Assembly (NCBI GenBank): GCA_964479445.1
Contig: CAYZMH010000026.1
Span: 1-33,897, forward strand
Direction of reading: 5' to 3'
Source: CAYZMH01 sp964479445
Lineage (GTDB): Bacteria; Bacteroidota; Bacteroidia; Bacteroidales; GCA-2748055
Length of the DNA: 33,897 bases
Every line of letters starts with the position of its first letter. Within the stretch, counting starts at the first letter, position 1. The position numbers and the translations under genes are program-made. The notes beneath the pieces were generated by a model. The model saw nothing but the letters and a program-made list of their open reading frames with translations, was not told the DNA's origin and ran no database searches. Positions 26,116 to 33,842 of the stretch are shown here, piece after piece.

Positions 26116-28560
26116 TTATTCTTCCATGCCACCAGCTTCCATATCCATATTCATTCCATCCTGGCCCCTGTTATTTCCGTTTCGGTAATTATTGATCCTC
26201 CATGTCACATTGAGCATAACAATAGGTGACTTGTGTGTGTAAAGACTGTAATTGTACAGGTAGGGTTCATCAATCACTGATTCCCGTTTCCCCGTGGAGA
26301 AGATATCCCGAACCTGGAGGGTGAGATTCAGCTTGTTTTCCAGGAAAGACTGGCGGATTGCCCCGTGAACATACAGAAAACCCTCTTCCCGCTCCTGGGC
26401 CTCTACCTCCGGACTCCGGTATGAGGGGTTGATCTGGATACGTGTGGATTCGGTAATATTGAAAATGTTACTCCACCGGGTTGACCAGGTGAAACTCTGA
26501 CGATCAAAATCCTGTCCGTTCAACTCTCCCCGTACCCGGTAATTGTAAAAATTACCGGTCAGACTGGTTTCCCACCAGTCGGTGAGGTTCAGATTCAGCA
26601 TGACCTCCGATCCAAGGGAATAATCGGTCCCCACGTTTTCATAGGTATGGAGGATAACGTTGTTATCATTTTCATACACCCCCCTGACCCGCTCTATCCG
26701 GTTTTCGGTTGAACGATAATAGACCTCTGCAGAAACGGAGTTGCTGTTGAACTCTTTCTGATACCCGATCTCGTAAGAGTCGATGTACTCGGGCTGCAGA
26801 CCGGGATTACCCCTTCGTATATTATAGGCGTCAGACCAGGTATAGAATGGCTCCAGGTACCATCCTCTCGGGCGATCGATCCGCCGGGTATAGCTTGCCA
26901 TGACCTGGTGTTTGTTGGGCAGCTGGTAGGAAAAGTGCAGGGTGGGGAAGAAATCCCAGCGGTCAATTTTAAACTCTTCCGTACTCTCCTGGAGGCGGAT
27001 ATCCCTGAAGGTATATTCTGCACGGAATCCAACCTGGTACCCGAAATTGTTGATCTCCCCGTTAGCCAGTCCATATCCCGCATGGATGCTCCGCGCATAG
27101 TTCGAGATATGGCTGAAAAGGGGTTGTATCTCGTACTCCCCGTTCAGGGTATCAAAATAATACATCTCATTCCACTCTTCGGAATTTCCTGTGCGGCCCT
27201 GCACTCCCGCTTCAATGTTAAACAGATCGGAAAAGGGCTGCATGTAGTTGACCCGGTAACGCGTTCCCATGGCCGGACCGCCCTCCAGCGACCTCTGGCT
27301 GTTAACGATCTCGTCGGCACTGTTGTAGAGGGTGTTCAGATTGTCCTCATCTCCATCCCGGTGGAAAAGCATCACCTGTACATCCAGTTTATGATCATTC
27401 CCGTCAAATTTATAGGTGTACTCGGTATTCAGTGAGGTAAAGTTGCCCGAACGTTCACCGGACTCTTCGTTTGAATAGGTGATCTTTTCGGTATCAAACG
27501 AGTTCCATTCCCGGTAGGTGTTTTCAGAAGTGCCCAGGTGACTTCGGGATCCATATCTTCCACTCACCCTGAGGGAATTGCGATCGTTGGGGAACCACTC
27601 AATACCGGCGCGGCCGCCATAAGACTGACGTCCCCTCCTGTGGGTTCCGTCATTGGTAAGGTAAAACGTGGTGTCGCCGCTGTAGGTGCGTATCTCCTCC
27701 TCATTGAATCCGGGGTAGGTATGGTTCCTGTAATCGCCCCCGGCAAAGAAATTAAAATGTTCCGTACGGTAATTCAGCAGGAAATCACCCCCGTATTTTT
27801 CATCCAGACCCACATCCAGGTGTGCTATCCCGCTGATTCCCTCCAGGGTGCGTTTCTTGGTTATGATGTTGATGATCCCGGCTGTGCCTTCCGGATCGTA
27901 TTTAGCCGACGGATTGGTAATGATCTCAATATCCTTGATCATACCGGCAGGTATCTGCTGAAGCGCGTCATTGGCATCCAGCACCGTGGGGCGGTCATCA
28001 ATCAGCACCGTGAAATTGCTGTTCCCGCGCAGACTCACATTGCCTTCGATATCGACCTGGATACTCGGTACATTTTCCAGGATGTCCACTGCGCTTCCCG
28101 ACATGGCCGTATACTGATCGGCCACGTGAACCACCTTTTTATCAATTTTATATTCGATGGCATGCTCATTGGCTTTGACCGTTACCTCCTCCAGGTCTTC
28201 AGTTTTGGAGTGAAGCCTGATCGGACCGACAGAAAGCGTCCGGTTTTGTTGACCAAAAGCGATCTTCTGCCGGTAGGTCTTGAAGCCGATAAAACCGACC
28301 TGCAGGATGTACGGACCCGGCTTGTCCACCTTCATGGTGAAATGGCCGTCGGTGCCCGTAGAAATTCCGTCTATCTGACTGCTGTCATTGGGAGATAATA
28401 TAAGAATCGTGGCATATTCGATGGGCTTTTCGGTGCCGTGTTCAATCACCGTACCATTTATTTCATAGGATGGTCTGCTGCCGGTACCCGGACGCTGGCC
28501 GTATGCAGTTTGTATTGAGAAAAGTATAAATATGCTTAACAGTGCAGTACTACGCTTCAT
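26116..28560 (-). CDS. outer membrane beta-barrel protein (CarboxypepD_reg/plug)
   Basis: An 814-residue TonB-receptor-like protein of the Bacteroidetes OMP_b-brl_3 kind. Signal peptide 1-21 (ending TAYGQ) is followed by a carboxypeptidase-regulatory-like domain (about 33-115, YEINGTVIEHGTEKPIEYAT), a plug (about 130-235, with ENVPSIQVDIEGNVSLRGN and IDDRPTVLDAND) and a large barrel. No SusD partner is adjacent, so it is not a classic SusC. Ligand is unknown. A TAnnTTTG element lies about 90 bases upstream. A histidine kinase/response regulator pair precedes it on the same strand with a 241-base gap and may control it. Confidence 0.87.
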   Translation of the reverse strand: MKRSTALLSIFILFSIQTAYGQRPGTGSRPSYEINGTVIEHGTEKPIEYATILILSPNDSSQIDGISTGTDGHFTMKVDKPGPYILQVGFIGFKTYRQKIAFGQQNRTLSVGPIRLHSKTEDLEEVTVKANEHAIEYKIDKKVVHVADQYTAMSGSAVDILENVPSIQVDIEGNVSLRGNSNFTVLIDDRPTVLDANDALQQIPAGMIKDIEIITNPSAKYDPEGTAGIINIITKKRTLEGISGIAHLDVGLDEKYGGDFLLNYRTEHFNFFAGGDYRNHTYPGFNEEEIRTYSGDTTFYLTNDGTHRRGRQSYGGRAGIEWFPNDRNSLRVSGRYGSRSHLGTSENTYREWNSFDTEKITYSNEESGERSGNFTSLNTEYTYKFDGNDHKLDVQVMLFHRDGDEDNLNTLYNSADEIVNSQRSLEGGPAMGTRYRVNYMQPFSDLFNIEAGVQGRTGNSEEWNEMYYFDTLNGEYEIQPLFSHISNYARSIHAGYGLANGEINNFGYQVGFRAEYTFRDIRLQESTEEFKIDRWDFFPTLHFSYQLPNKHQVMASYTRRIDRPRGWYLEPFYTWSDAYNIRRGNPGLQPEYIDSYEIGYQKEFNSNSVSAEVYYRSTENRIERVRGVYENDNNVILHTYENVGTDYSLGSEVMLNLNLTDWWETSLTGNFYNYRVRGELNGQDFDRQSFTWSTRWSNIFNITESTRIQINPSYRSPEVEAQEREEGFLYVHGAIRQSFLENKLNLTLQVRDIFSTGKRESVIDEPYLYNYSLYTHKSPIVMLNVTWRINNYRNGNNRGQDGMNMDMEAGGMEE

Positions 28561-28649
28561 CTTGAGTTTATTAAATTTTCCGATCTCGTATGGATCTTTA
28601 CTACAATCACTTTATTTTAAAAAGAATCACTCTCCCGGGTAGAGCCTAA

Positions 28650-28657
28650 CAAACATA
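28650..28657 (-). promoter_or_regulatory. candidate -7 promoter element for the outer membrane barrel gene
   Basis: On the minus strand this reads TATGTTTG, an exact TAnnTTTG match, in the 241-base gap upstream of the barrel gene, giving a leader of about 85 bases. No TTTG or TTG is at the -33 spacing. It suggests the barrel gene is not simply read through from the kinase gene. Confidence 0.35.
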
Positions 28658-28801
28658 CCCTGCCTTTTGTTGAGTCTGCCCAGCGTTGATCATCTACCAG
28701 TTGGTTCGGTAAAAAAAGGGGATGATTCTGTAGAAATTTTGTATTCACTGAGGGTTGGTCATGGTACCCGGTAAACAGGGCGGGAGTGATTCGGATTAAA
28801 A

Positions 28802-30070
28802 CTATTGCTCACCGGATATCATGAACCGGTGCTTCCCGTCCACGTAGCGGTAGACGATCTCCAATCCGCTGATTTCACATATCCGCCTGACAATAGCCAA
28901 CCCCAGTCCAAGGGTGTGTTGCCCGCTGCCCTTTCTGAACCGGTCGAATATTTTTTCCTCAGGAAAGTCCGCAGGTTCCCCCTCATTGATAAATTCCATG
29001 GTGGAACCGGTTGTTCGAACCTCAATGGATGTGCCACCCGGAGCGTTTCGTATGGCATTTTTAATGAGGTTCCGCAGCATGATATCCAAAAGACCGGGAT
29101 CGATCTGTAAGCTGTGGGATTCATCCAGCTCTTTGTCGAAGATAATGGACTTCATATCTGCCATCTCTTTCACCCGGTCAATATGATCCTCTATAACCGG
29201 CCCGGTAGGTAGGTTTTGTATATTTTGAAACTCCTGGTTTTCAATACGGGTGATCAGGTTTAACGCTTTTCCAAGCCTTGACAACTGAACGGTCTCGTCA
29301 TAGATGGTTTTCAGGGAACGCATGTGTTCCTCATCCAGGTCTGTCGTGGTAAGTAACGATTCTGACTTATTCTGAATGATGCTAAGCGGTGTCTGGAGTT
29401 CGTGGGACATATTCTCGGTGTACTCCTTGAGCTGGAAATAGTCGCTCTCAATCCTGCACCTCATGGTTTCATATAGTTGCTTCAGCTTATCAAATTCATA
29501 GGTGCTTGTTCGTATCGGTTCAACCGGAACGGCCTGTCCGATTTTATAGGTGGCCATCTGTTTCAGGATTTTCCTGAAAGGGTCAAGAAGGTACCCTGAA
29601 AGCAGGTAGTTTGCCAGGAACAGGGCTGCTACCAGCACAAAAAGGACGGGAAGGACAATGTGAAAAACATCATCCCGGAATCTGTAGAGCTCATCGGCAT
29701 CATTGATCATCTCCAGCTTGTAGGCGCGTCCGTTTACCTCCAGATAGGTAATTTTTTTACGGTATATCTGCTCCCGCTGTGTATATTCGTTATTCAGCAA
29801 TGTATCGGAATAGACCGGTTCAAAGCCGGATGGGATCTCCGCCAGCTCTGTAACGGATGTGTGTTTCGATCGGTGCAGTTTATCAGGTGTTTTTTCAAGC
29901 ACCCGCTCAATCCAGTGCTCGCGGTGGCGAAACCGGTTTTCCAGGATCCGGTGCATATGTTTATCAGCTTCTCTTTGCAAGATCAGTGCACCTATAAGCA
30001 CTGTAACCAGAGTGAGAACCAGGTAGAAAAATAGTGCTTTCGACAGTAGGTTGAATCGTTTTTTACGCAT
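28802..30070 (-). CDS. sensor histidine kinase
   Basis: A 422-residue membrane kinase. Two membrane helices (about 12-31 and 136-158) flank a periplasmic sensor of about 105 residues, followed by a HAMP-like linker. The HisKA box is TENMSHELQTPLS with H223; a Gln replaces the usual Arg of HELRTPL. The ATPase domain shows the N box LRNLIKNAIRNA (N334, N338), a short D/G1 region (FINEGEPA) and the G2 motif GLGLAIV (388-394). The response regulator gene ends 6 bases upstream, so regulator and kinase form an operon with the regulator first. The signal is unknown. Confidence 0.93.
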   Translation of the reverse strand: MRKKRFNLLSKALFFYLVLTLVTVLIGALILQREADKHMHRILENRFRHREHWIERVLEKTPDKLHRSKHTSVTELAEIPSGFEPVYSDTLLNNEYTQREQIYRKKITYLEVNGRAYKLEMINDADELYRFRDDVFHIVLPVLFVLVAALFLANYLLSGYLLDPFRKILKQMATYKIGQAVPVEPIRTSTYEFDKLKQLYETMRCRIESDYFQLKEYTENMSHELQTPLSIIQNKSESLLTTTDLDEEHMRSLKTIYDETVQLSRLGKALNLITRIENQEFQNIQNLPTGPVIEDHIDRVKEMADMKSIIFDKELDESHSLQIDPGLLDIMLRNLIKNAIRNAPGGTSIEVRTTGSTMEFINEGEPADFPEEKIFDRFRKGSGQHTLGLGLAIVRRICEISGLEIVYRYVDGKHRFMISGEQ

Positions 30071-30076
30071 CGTTTA

Positions 30077-30751
30077 TCAGGTTACAAATGTATACCCCAT
30101 ACCATACAGGGAACGTATGTTATCCCGCCCTCCTGCTTTGCTGAGTTTACGTCTCAGATTTTTGATATGGTTGTAGATAAAATCAAAATTATCGGCCTGA
30201 TCTATATGATCTCCCCACAGATGTTCGGCAATGGTCTCCTTGGTCAGTAAGCGATCCTTGTTGTATACAAAGAAAAGCAGCAGGTCATACTCTTTCCGGG
30301 TCAGTTCCAGCAAATTCTCATTTACCTTTACCTGCCGTGCATCCAGGTCAATGATCAGGTCATCCTCCCGGAGAATTTGATTGCCCCCCGAGATTTTTCT
30401 TCTCAGCATGGAGCGGATACGCGCATTCAACTCCGCTTTATGAAAAGGTTTGGTAATATAATCATCCGCACCTTTATTCAGTCCTTCCACTTTGGCATCC
30501 AGCGAATCCCTGGCTGTGAGGATAAGTATCAGGGTTTCCGGTTTTTTCTCCCTGATTACGGGGATCAGACTCAGTCCGTCCCCATCGGGCAATCCCAGGT
30601 CAAGGATTACCAGGTCGTACTCATACATGGAAATTTTGTTTCGGGCTTCCTCCAGGGTAAAGGCTGATTCAGAGATAAAGCCATTATCTGCAAGGTAAGC
30701 TGAGATATCAGCAACCAGTTCCTTTTTATCTTCTACGATCAACAATTTCAT
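30077..30751 (-). CDS. OmpR-family response regulator
   Basis: A 224-residue regulator with a receiver domain (1-118) and an OmpR/PhoB winged helix (about 128-224). Acidic pocket E7-D8, phosphoacceptor D51 (LVILDLGLPDGDG), T79 and K101 (YITKPFH) are all present. The DNA-binding part has the expected LTRKEYDLLLF and NIRSLYGMGYTFV. It is the first gene of the two-component operon. Likely targets are nearby surface genes such as the outer membrane barrel protein, which is inference from position only. Confidence 0.94.
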   Translation of the reverse strand: MKLLIVEDKKELVADISAYLADNGFISESAFTLEEARNKISMYEYDLVILDLGLPDGDGLSLIPVIREKKPETLILILTARDSLDAKVEGLNKGADDYITKPFHKAELNARIRSMLRRKISGGNQILREDDLIIDLDARQVKVNENLLELTRKEYDLLLFFVYNKDRLLTKETIAEHLWGDHIDQADNFDFIYNHIKNLRRKLSKAGGRDNIRSLYGMGYTFVT

Positions 30752-30881
30752 CGGATCGATCCTTTTACCATCTTGACTGATAATTATGAATCTGTCTTAA
30801 GGCTGCCCGGTAATGCTAAGACAGAATTCTGTATAAAATCTGTTTCAACCCTTAAAACTACGCATATCATCTTTACAACAT

Positions 30882-30913
30882 AAAAAAACCCGGTGAAAAG
30901 TATTTGCCGGGTT
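30882..30913 (-). terminator. minus-strand terminator upstream of the MarC gene
   Basis: AACCCGG (30887-30893) pairs with CCGGGTT (30907-30913). On the minus strand it is followed by seven T (through 30882). No minus-strand gene ends nearby: the closest is the alcohol dehydrogenase ending at 31559, beyond the oppositely oriented MarC gene. Its left half (30883-30899) is identical over 17 bases to the terminator in the right-edge repeat at 33723-33739. Confidence 0.65.
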
Positions 30914-30956
30914 CTCTATTATACACATATTTGCGGCACGAAAAAACAGCCCTGTT

Positions 30957-31535
30957 ATGAACATCGATTTTGTAGAGATCATTGCATCATTTATGGTATT
31001 GTTTGCCATTATTGACATCTTCGGGAATATACCAATTATCCTGGATATCAAGAAGCGAACCGGGGAGGTGCGATCCATGAAGACCACCCTGATCGCTTTC
31101 GTGATCATGCTGCTGTTCCTTTTCATCGGGGAGCCACTGCTTGGGATTTTTGGTATCGATTTCTCCTCTTTCGCAATAGCCGGATCTTTTGTCCTCCTGC
31201 TGATGGGCTTTGAGATGGTGATGGGCATAGAGCTTTTTAAGCACGATAACGGGGGAAGCGGAGCCATTGTTCCGATCGCCTTTCCGCTCATAGCGGGTGC
31301 AGGATCGATCACCACCCTGTTGTCGCTGCGTGCGGAATACCACATGATCAACATCCTTATTGCCCTGACGCTTAATATGGTGCTGGTCTACCTGGTACTG
31401 AGATTAACTGCATGGTTTGAACGAATCCTGGGCCATAACGGATTGCACATTTTGCGCAAATTTTTTGGAGTCATCCTGCTCTCCATCGCCGTTAAGTTGT
31501 TTATTTCCAACACCGGGATCCAGATCGGTAAATAG
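30957..31535 (+). CDS. MarC family (UPF0056) integral membrane protein
   Basis: A 192-residue protein with about six hydrophobic helices (near 8-28, 43-60, 66-88, 108-126, 132-150 and 166-186). Family signatures are FAIIDIFGNIPIIL at the start and PIAFPLIAGAGSITTLLS in the middle, corresponding to the P.A.PL.AGPG.I segment of MarC proteins. Despite the name, a role in multiple antibiotic resistance was not upheld for E. coli MarC; the function is unknown, possibly transport. It stands alone, converging on the alcohol dehydrogenase gene with a 23-base gap and no good terminator between them. Confidence 0.88.
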   Translation: MNIDFVEIIASFMVLFAIIDIFGNIPIILDIKKRTGEVRSMKTTLIAFVIMLLFLFIGEPLLGIFGIDFSSFAIAGSFVLLLMGFEMVMGIELFKHDNGGSGAIVPIAFPLIAGAGSITTLLSLRAEYHMINILIALTLNMVLVYLVLRLTAWFERILGHNGLHILRKFFGVILLSIAVKLFISNTGIQIGK

Positions 31536-31558
31536 ATAATCCGAGAAAACGGTCAGAA

Positions 31559-32752
31559 TCATTTTTGATCTGACTTCTCTGCAAGGCGGCTCAGGAGAAT
31601 CTCCTTCAAGGTCTGATCCGAGAGTGTTACCGGGTGGTGTTTATGAGAGGTCTCACTGATGATGGCATCAAGTTTATTGATGTCAAACTGGGAAGTGGCC
31701 ATCATGGGAACTTCAAGCACCTTGGTGATATGTTCCAGTTTATCCTTGAAAGCCAGAAGGTATTCCCGGTCCTCCTTGTATTTGAAGTCGGAGAACACTT
31801 TGCTTACGATGAGGTACTTTTTAAAGGCAGGGTGCTCCCTGTCTTCGAGGAGCTTATCGATCGTAGCTGCGTTAACAGGGGCCATGAGTGTTCCACACAC
31901 CAATCCGTGGGGAATGTTAAAATGTCCCCCGAGCGGGGATGCGAAGCCGTGCACGAGGCCCAGTCCGGCATGTGCCAGTGTAATCCCTGAAAAAAGCGCT
32001 GCCAGTGCCATACCTGCCCGGGCTTCAAGATTGTTTTCCCCTTCAAGGAAAGCCCGGAGCAGGTATTTTTTAACGTGTTTGAGCCCCTGCAGGGCGAGTG
32101 CGTCGGTAAGCGGATTGGCCTGCCTGGAGAGGTATGATTCCAGGAGCTGGGTAAATGCATCCATACCACTTGTAGCCGTTAGCCGCGGCGGGCATGTCAG
32201 GGTCATCTCCGGGTCAACAATTGCCACATCGGGGATAAAATTTTCATGGCGCAGGGATTTCTTATATCCCTTTTCCCCCACCTCGGACAGGACCGCATTT
32301 TTTGTCACTTCACTTCCGGTACCCGAGGTGGTAGGCATAGCGATAAAGGGAAGTTTAACCCCCGGGTGCTCCAGGTCGCCGACCCCCTCCAGGTAGCGCC
32401 TGGCACTGTATTCCACCAGCATCAGGGCGGATATCGCTTTCCCGGTGTCCATCACGCTTCCTCCACCTATAGCAACCACAATATCGATACCTCTTCCTTT
32501 ATATTTTTCCACAATCTCGTCTACCATACCGGGAGAAGGTTCGGATCCAATTGTTTCATGATGAATATGGAGATGCTCCTCTTTCAGACCTGCCAATAGT
32601 TCATCCCCGTGACCTGAGTCGTATATAGACGAGGTTCCTGTGACCAGCAACACAGAGGACCCGTAGGTTTTCACCTCCTCCGCCAGCACGTTTCTTTTAC
32701 CTGCTCCAAAAATGATTCTGGGCAGGGAAGAAAATTGAAAAGATGCAATCAT
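31559..32752 (-). CDS. iron-containing alcohol dehydrogenase family protein
   Basis: A 397-residue group III alcohol dehydrogenase. The nucleotide site shows AIGGGSVMDTGKAIS (94-108) and MPTTSGTGSEVTKNAV (139-154). Of the four metal ligands, D198 (SGMDAF), H268 (GLVHGFASP) and H282 (NIPHGLV) are present, but the second, normally a His four residues after the Asp (THAIE), is Q202 (TQLLES). It would oxidise or reduce small alcohols, aldehydes or related carbonyls with NAD(P)H; the altered site makes metal and substrate uncertain. It stands alone, with the VOC gene 64 bases upstream on the same strand. Confidence 0.9.
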   Translation of the reverse strand: MIASFQFSSLPRIIFGAGKRNVLAEEVKTYGSSVLLVTGTSSIYDSGHGDELLAGLKEEHLHIHHETIGSEPSPGMVDEIVEKYKGRGIDIVVAIGGGSVMDTGKAISALMLVEYSARRYLEGVGDLEHPGVKLPFIAMPTTSGTGSEVTKNAVLSEVGEKGYKKSLRHENFIPDVAIVDPEMTLTCPPRLTATSGMDAFTQLLESYLSRQANPLTDALALQGLKHVKKYLLRAFLEGENNLEARAGMALAALFSGITLAHAGLGLVHGFASPLGGHFNIPHGLVCGTLMAPVNAATIDKLLEDREHPAFKKYLIVSKVFSDFKYKEDREYLLAFKDKLEHITKVLEVPMMATSQFDINKLDAIISETSHKHHPVTLSDQTLKEILLSRLAEKSDQK

Positions 32753-32816
32753 AGAACGCCGTTTTTGTAAAGATAGAAATTTTTAACGGGGATGTCGAAG
32801 ATAAAGGGAAATGGAA

Positions 32817-33290
32817 TCAGTCAAGCAGTTGTCGGACCATCTCTTCGGGGATGCCGGTTTTACCGGCTATTCCGCTTTCGGTCAACCCTTCTCCATGCAT
32901 TCGCCGGACAAAACAGCGCATGGATTCACCAATCTCGACCAGGTTGCCTTCGGGATCGTAGAAACGGATGGTGTACTGTCCCCACTGTTCCTCGACCACA
33001 TTGTGAAGAATTCGAAGGTCGCTCATAAGCACTTTTTCCACCGCGTCTTCAAATTCGTCTGTTTCAAAGCAGAGCTCCAGGTTCCGGTTCCCAATGTGTT
33101 CGTAGGTGTACCCGAGCTCCTTTACCACCGGGTATTTATCGGTAAGTTTCCACAGAGCAAAACGGTTTTTAAAAACCAGGCATGAGCCCAGGTCCTGTTC
33201 TAACTGCTGACCGAGAAACTCCTCGTAGAACTCGCGCTGCCGGGAAAGGTCGTTGCAGAAAATAACGGCGGATTGGTACTCCAGTTTCAT
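32817..33290 (-). CDS. VOC superfamily (glyoxalase/dioxygenase-like) protein
   Basis: A 157-residue protein with paired beta-alpha-beta-beta-beta modules of the VOC fold. The first runs from LEYQSAVIFCNDLSRQREFY; the second ends with YTIRFYDPEGNLVEIGE, the usual VOC closing strand with its metal-ligand Glu. Members bind a divalent metal and act as lyases, dioxygenases or drug-binding proteins; the reaction cannot be inferred. The last 25 residues (GLTESGIAGKTGIPEEMVRQ and on) form an extra helix-turn-helix-like tail. No operon partner is tight, but the alcohol dehydrogenase follows on the same strand after 64 bases. Confidence 0.85.
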   Translation of the reverse strand: MKLEYQSAVIFCNDLSRQREFYEEFLGQQLEQDLGSCLVFKNRFALWKLTDKYPVVKELGYTYEHIGNRNLELCFETDEFEDAVEKVLMSDLRILHNVVEEQWGQYTIRFYDPEGNLVEIGESMRCFVRRMHGEGLTESGIAGKTGIPEEMVRQLLD

Positions 33291-33584
33291 AATGATTCGG
33301 GGTTTAATAATTAATTATGCCAGGAACGTTAAAGCCGGTGGAACTTGCCAGTGGATTCAGTAACATTTTGACGTCACAGAACAACTGGCAACCATACCAC
33401 GTACACCAGAGAAAACCTTTTTGACAGCCATTCGCAGGCAGGATACATTTTTTTACTGTTTGCACTGCCTGTATGGGATCATGATAATCGCTGGTTGGAT
33501 TACCTGCTGCAAATTACAATTTATTGAGTAAAAAGTGAAGCTAAACGATTATGATTACCTGAGGTAGAGCCGGGGGCAATAATT
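33291..33584. other. gene-free stretch, no recognised feature
   Basis: No coding frame of note on either strand. The only structure I see is an inverted repeat, CAGGCAG (33435-33441) and CTGCCTG (33465-33471), without a T-run matching a terminator. It lies between the VOC gene and the AT-rich palindromic patch. Confidence 0.5.
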
Positions 33585-33587
33585 AAG

Positions 33588-33680
33588 GCTATAACATAAT
33601 AATGTTATACAATATATATATTTTTAAATATATTACATTATAAATTATTTTTATTATATATTATGTTATGCCATTTTAAA
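33588..33680. repeat. very AT-rich patch with palindromes
   Basis: About ninety bases, overwhelmingly A and T, in contrast to the mixed composition around it. It starts with a perfect palindrome TATAACAT-AATA-ATGTTATA (33590-33609). TAACATAATA (33592-33601) recurs inverted as TATTATGTTA about 60 bases on. It could be an origin-like, recombination or nucleoid-protein site, or simply a degraded junction between core and accessory DNA. Confidence 0.5.
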
Positions 33681-33714
33681 TGCATTTAATGGATTTGTTT
33701 TTTGAATAAAACGA

Positions 33715-33769
33715 TTAAAAACAAAAAACCCGGTGAAAACCGGGCTCTTCGGGCGATTCCGCCAGGATT
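33715..33769 (-). repeat. 55-base direct repeat, copy 1 (terminator-bearing)
   Basis: This is identical to the segment at 33843-33897 except for one base (A at 33726, G at 33854). It contains a minus-strand terminator and the hairpin GGCG-ATTC-CGCC (33752-33763). Period between copies is 128 bases. Its inner end, GCCAGGAT (33761-33768), also pairs with ATCCTGGC (33808-33815) in the spacer. Confidence 0.9.
33723..33744 (-). terminator. minus-strand Rho-independent terminator, repeat copy 1
   Basis: On the minus strand: CCCGGT-TTTC-ACCGGG (33744-33729) followed by TTTTTTGTTTTT. A textbook terminator, yet no protein-coding gene lies directly upstream of it on that strand within the window. Confidence 0.85.
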
Positions 33770-33842
33770 AGCTCGCTCCCGCCTGACAACCGCACCTGCT
33801 GCTCGTGATCCTGGCACTTAATTGGGATTACCAGGCGTTTAC
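33723..33842 (-). ncRNA. possible small RNA unit of a tandem array
   Basis: Between the two terminators (reading leftward) lie about 90 bases rich in pairing: CCAGG/CCTGG (33831-33835/33810-33814), ATTA/TAAT around a 4-base loop, GCCAGGAT/ATCCTGGC (33761-33768/33808-33815), then the GGCG/CGCC hairpin and terminator. A repeated terminator-ended unit without a good reading frame fits a small RNA duplicated in tandem. The longest minus-strand frame only yields a stop-bounded 19-residue piece containing RITSSRCGCQAGAS. No promoter was identified. Confidence 0.28.

Noticed and set aside
27538..28398. Plus-strand frame of 286 codons opposite the outer membrane barrel gene
   Set aside because: Antisense shadow; the minus-strand protein has clear signal, plug and barrel features. 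The same applies to the long plus-strand frames at 24590-25705 and 23288-23890.
31553..31573. Terminator between the MarC and alcohol dehydrogenase genes
   Set aside because: TCAGAATCA/TGATCTGA forms only a bulged A/T-rich stem, lies partly inside the dehydrogenase coding end and has no T-run after it.
33770..33842. Coding tail (RITSSRCGCQAGAS reading on the minus strand)
   Set aside because: It is only a 19-residue piece between stops with no start codon context; it might be a relic of a gene end but cannot be called as a gene.
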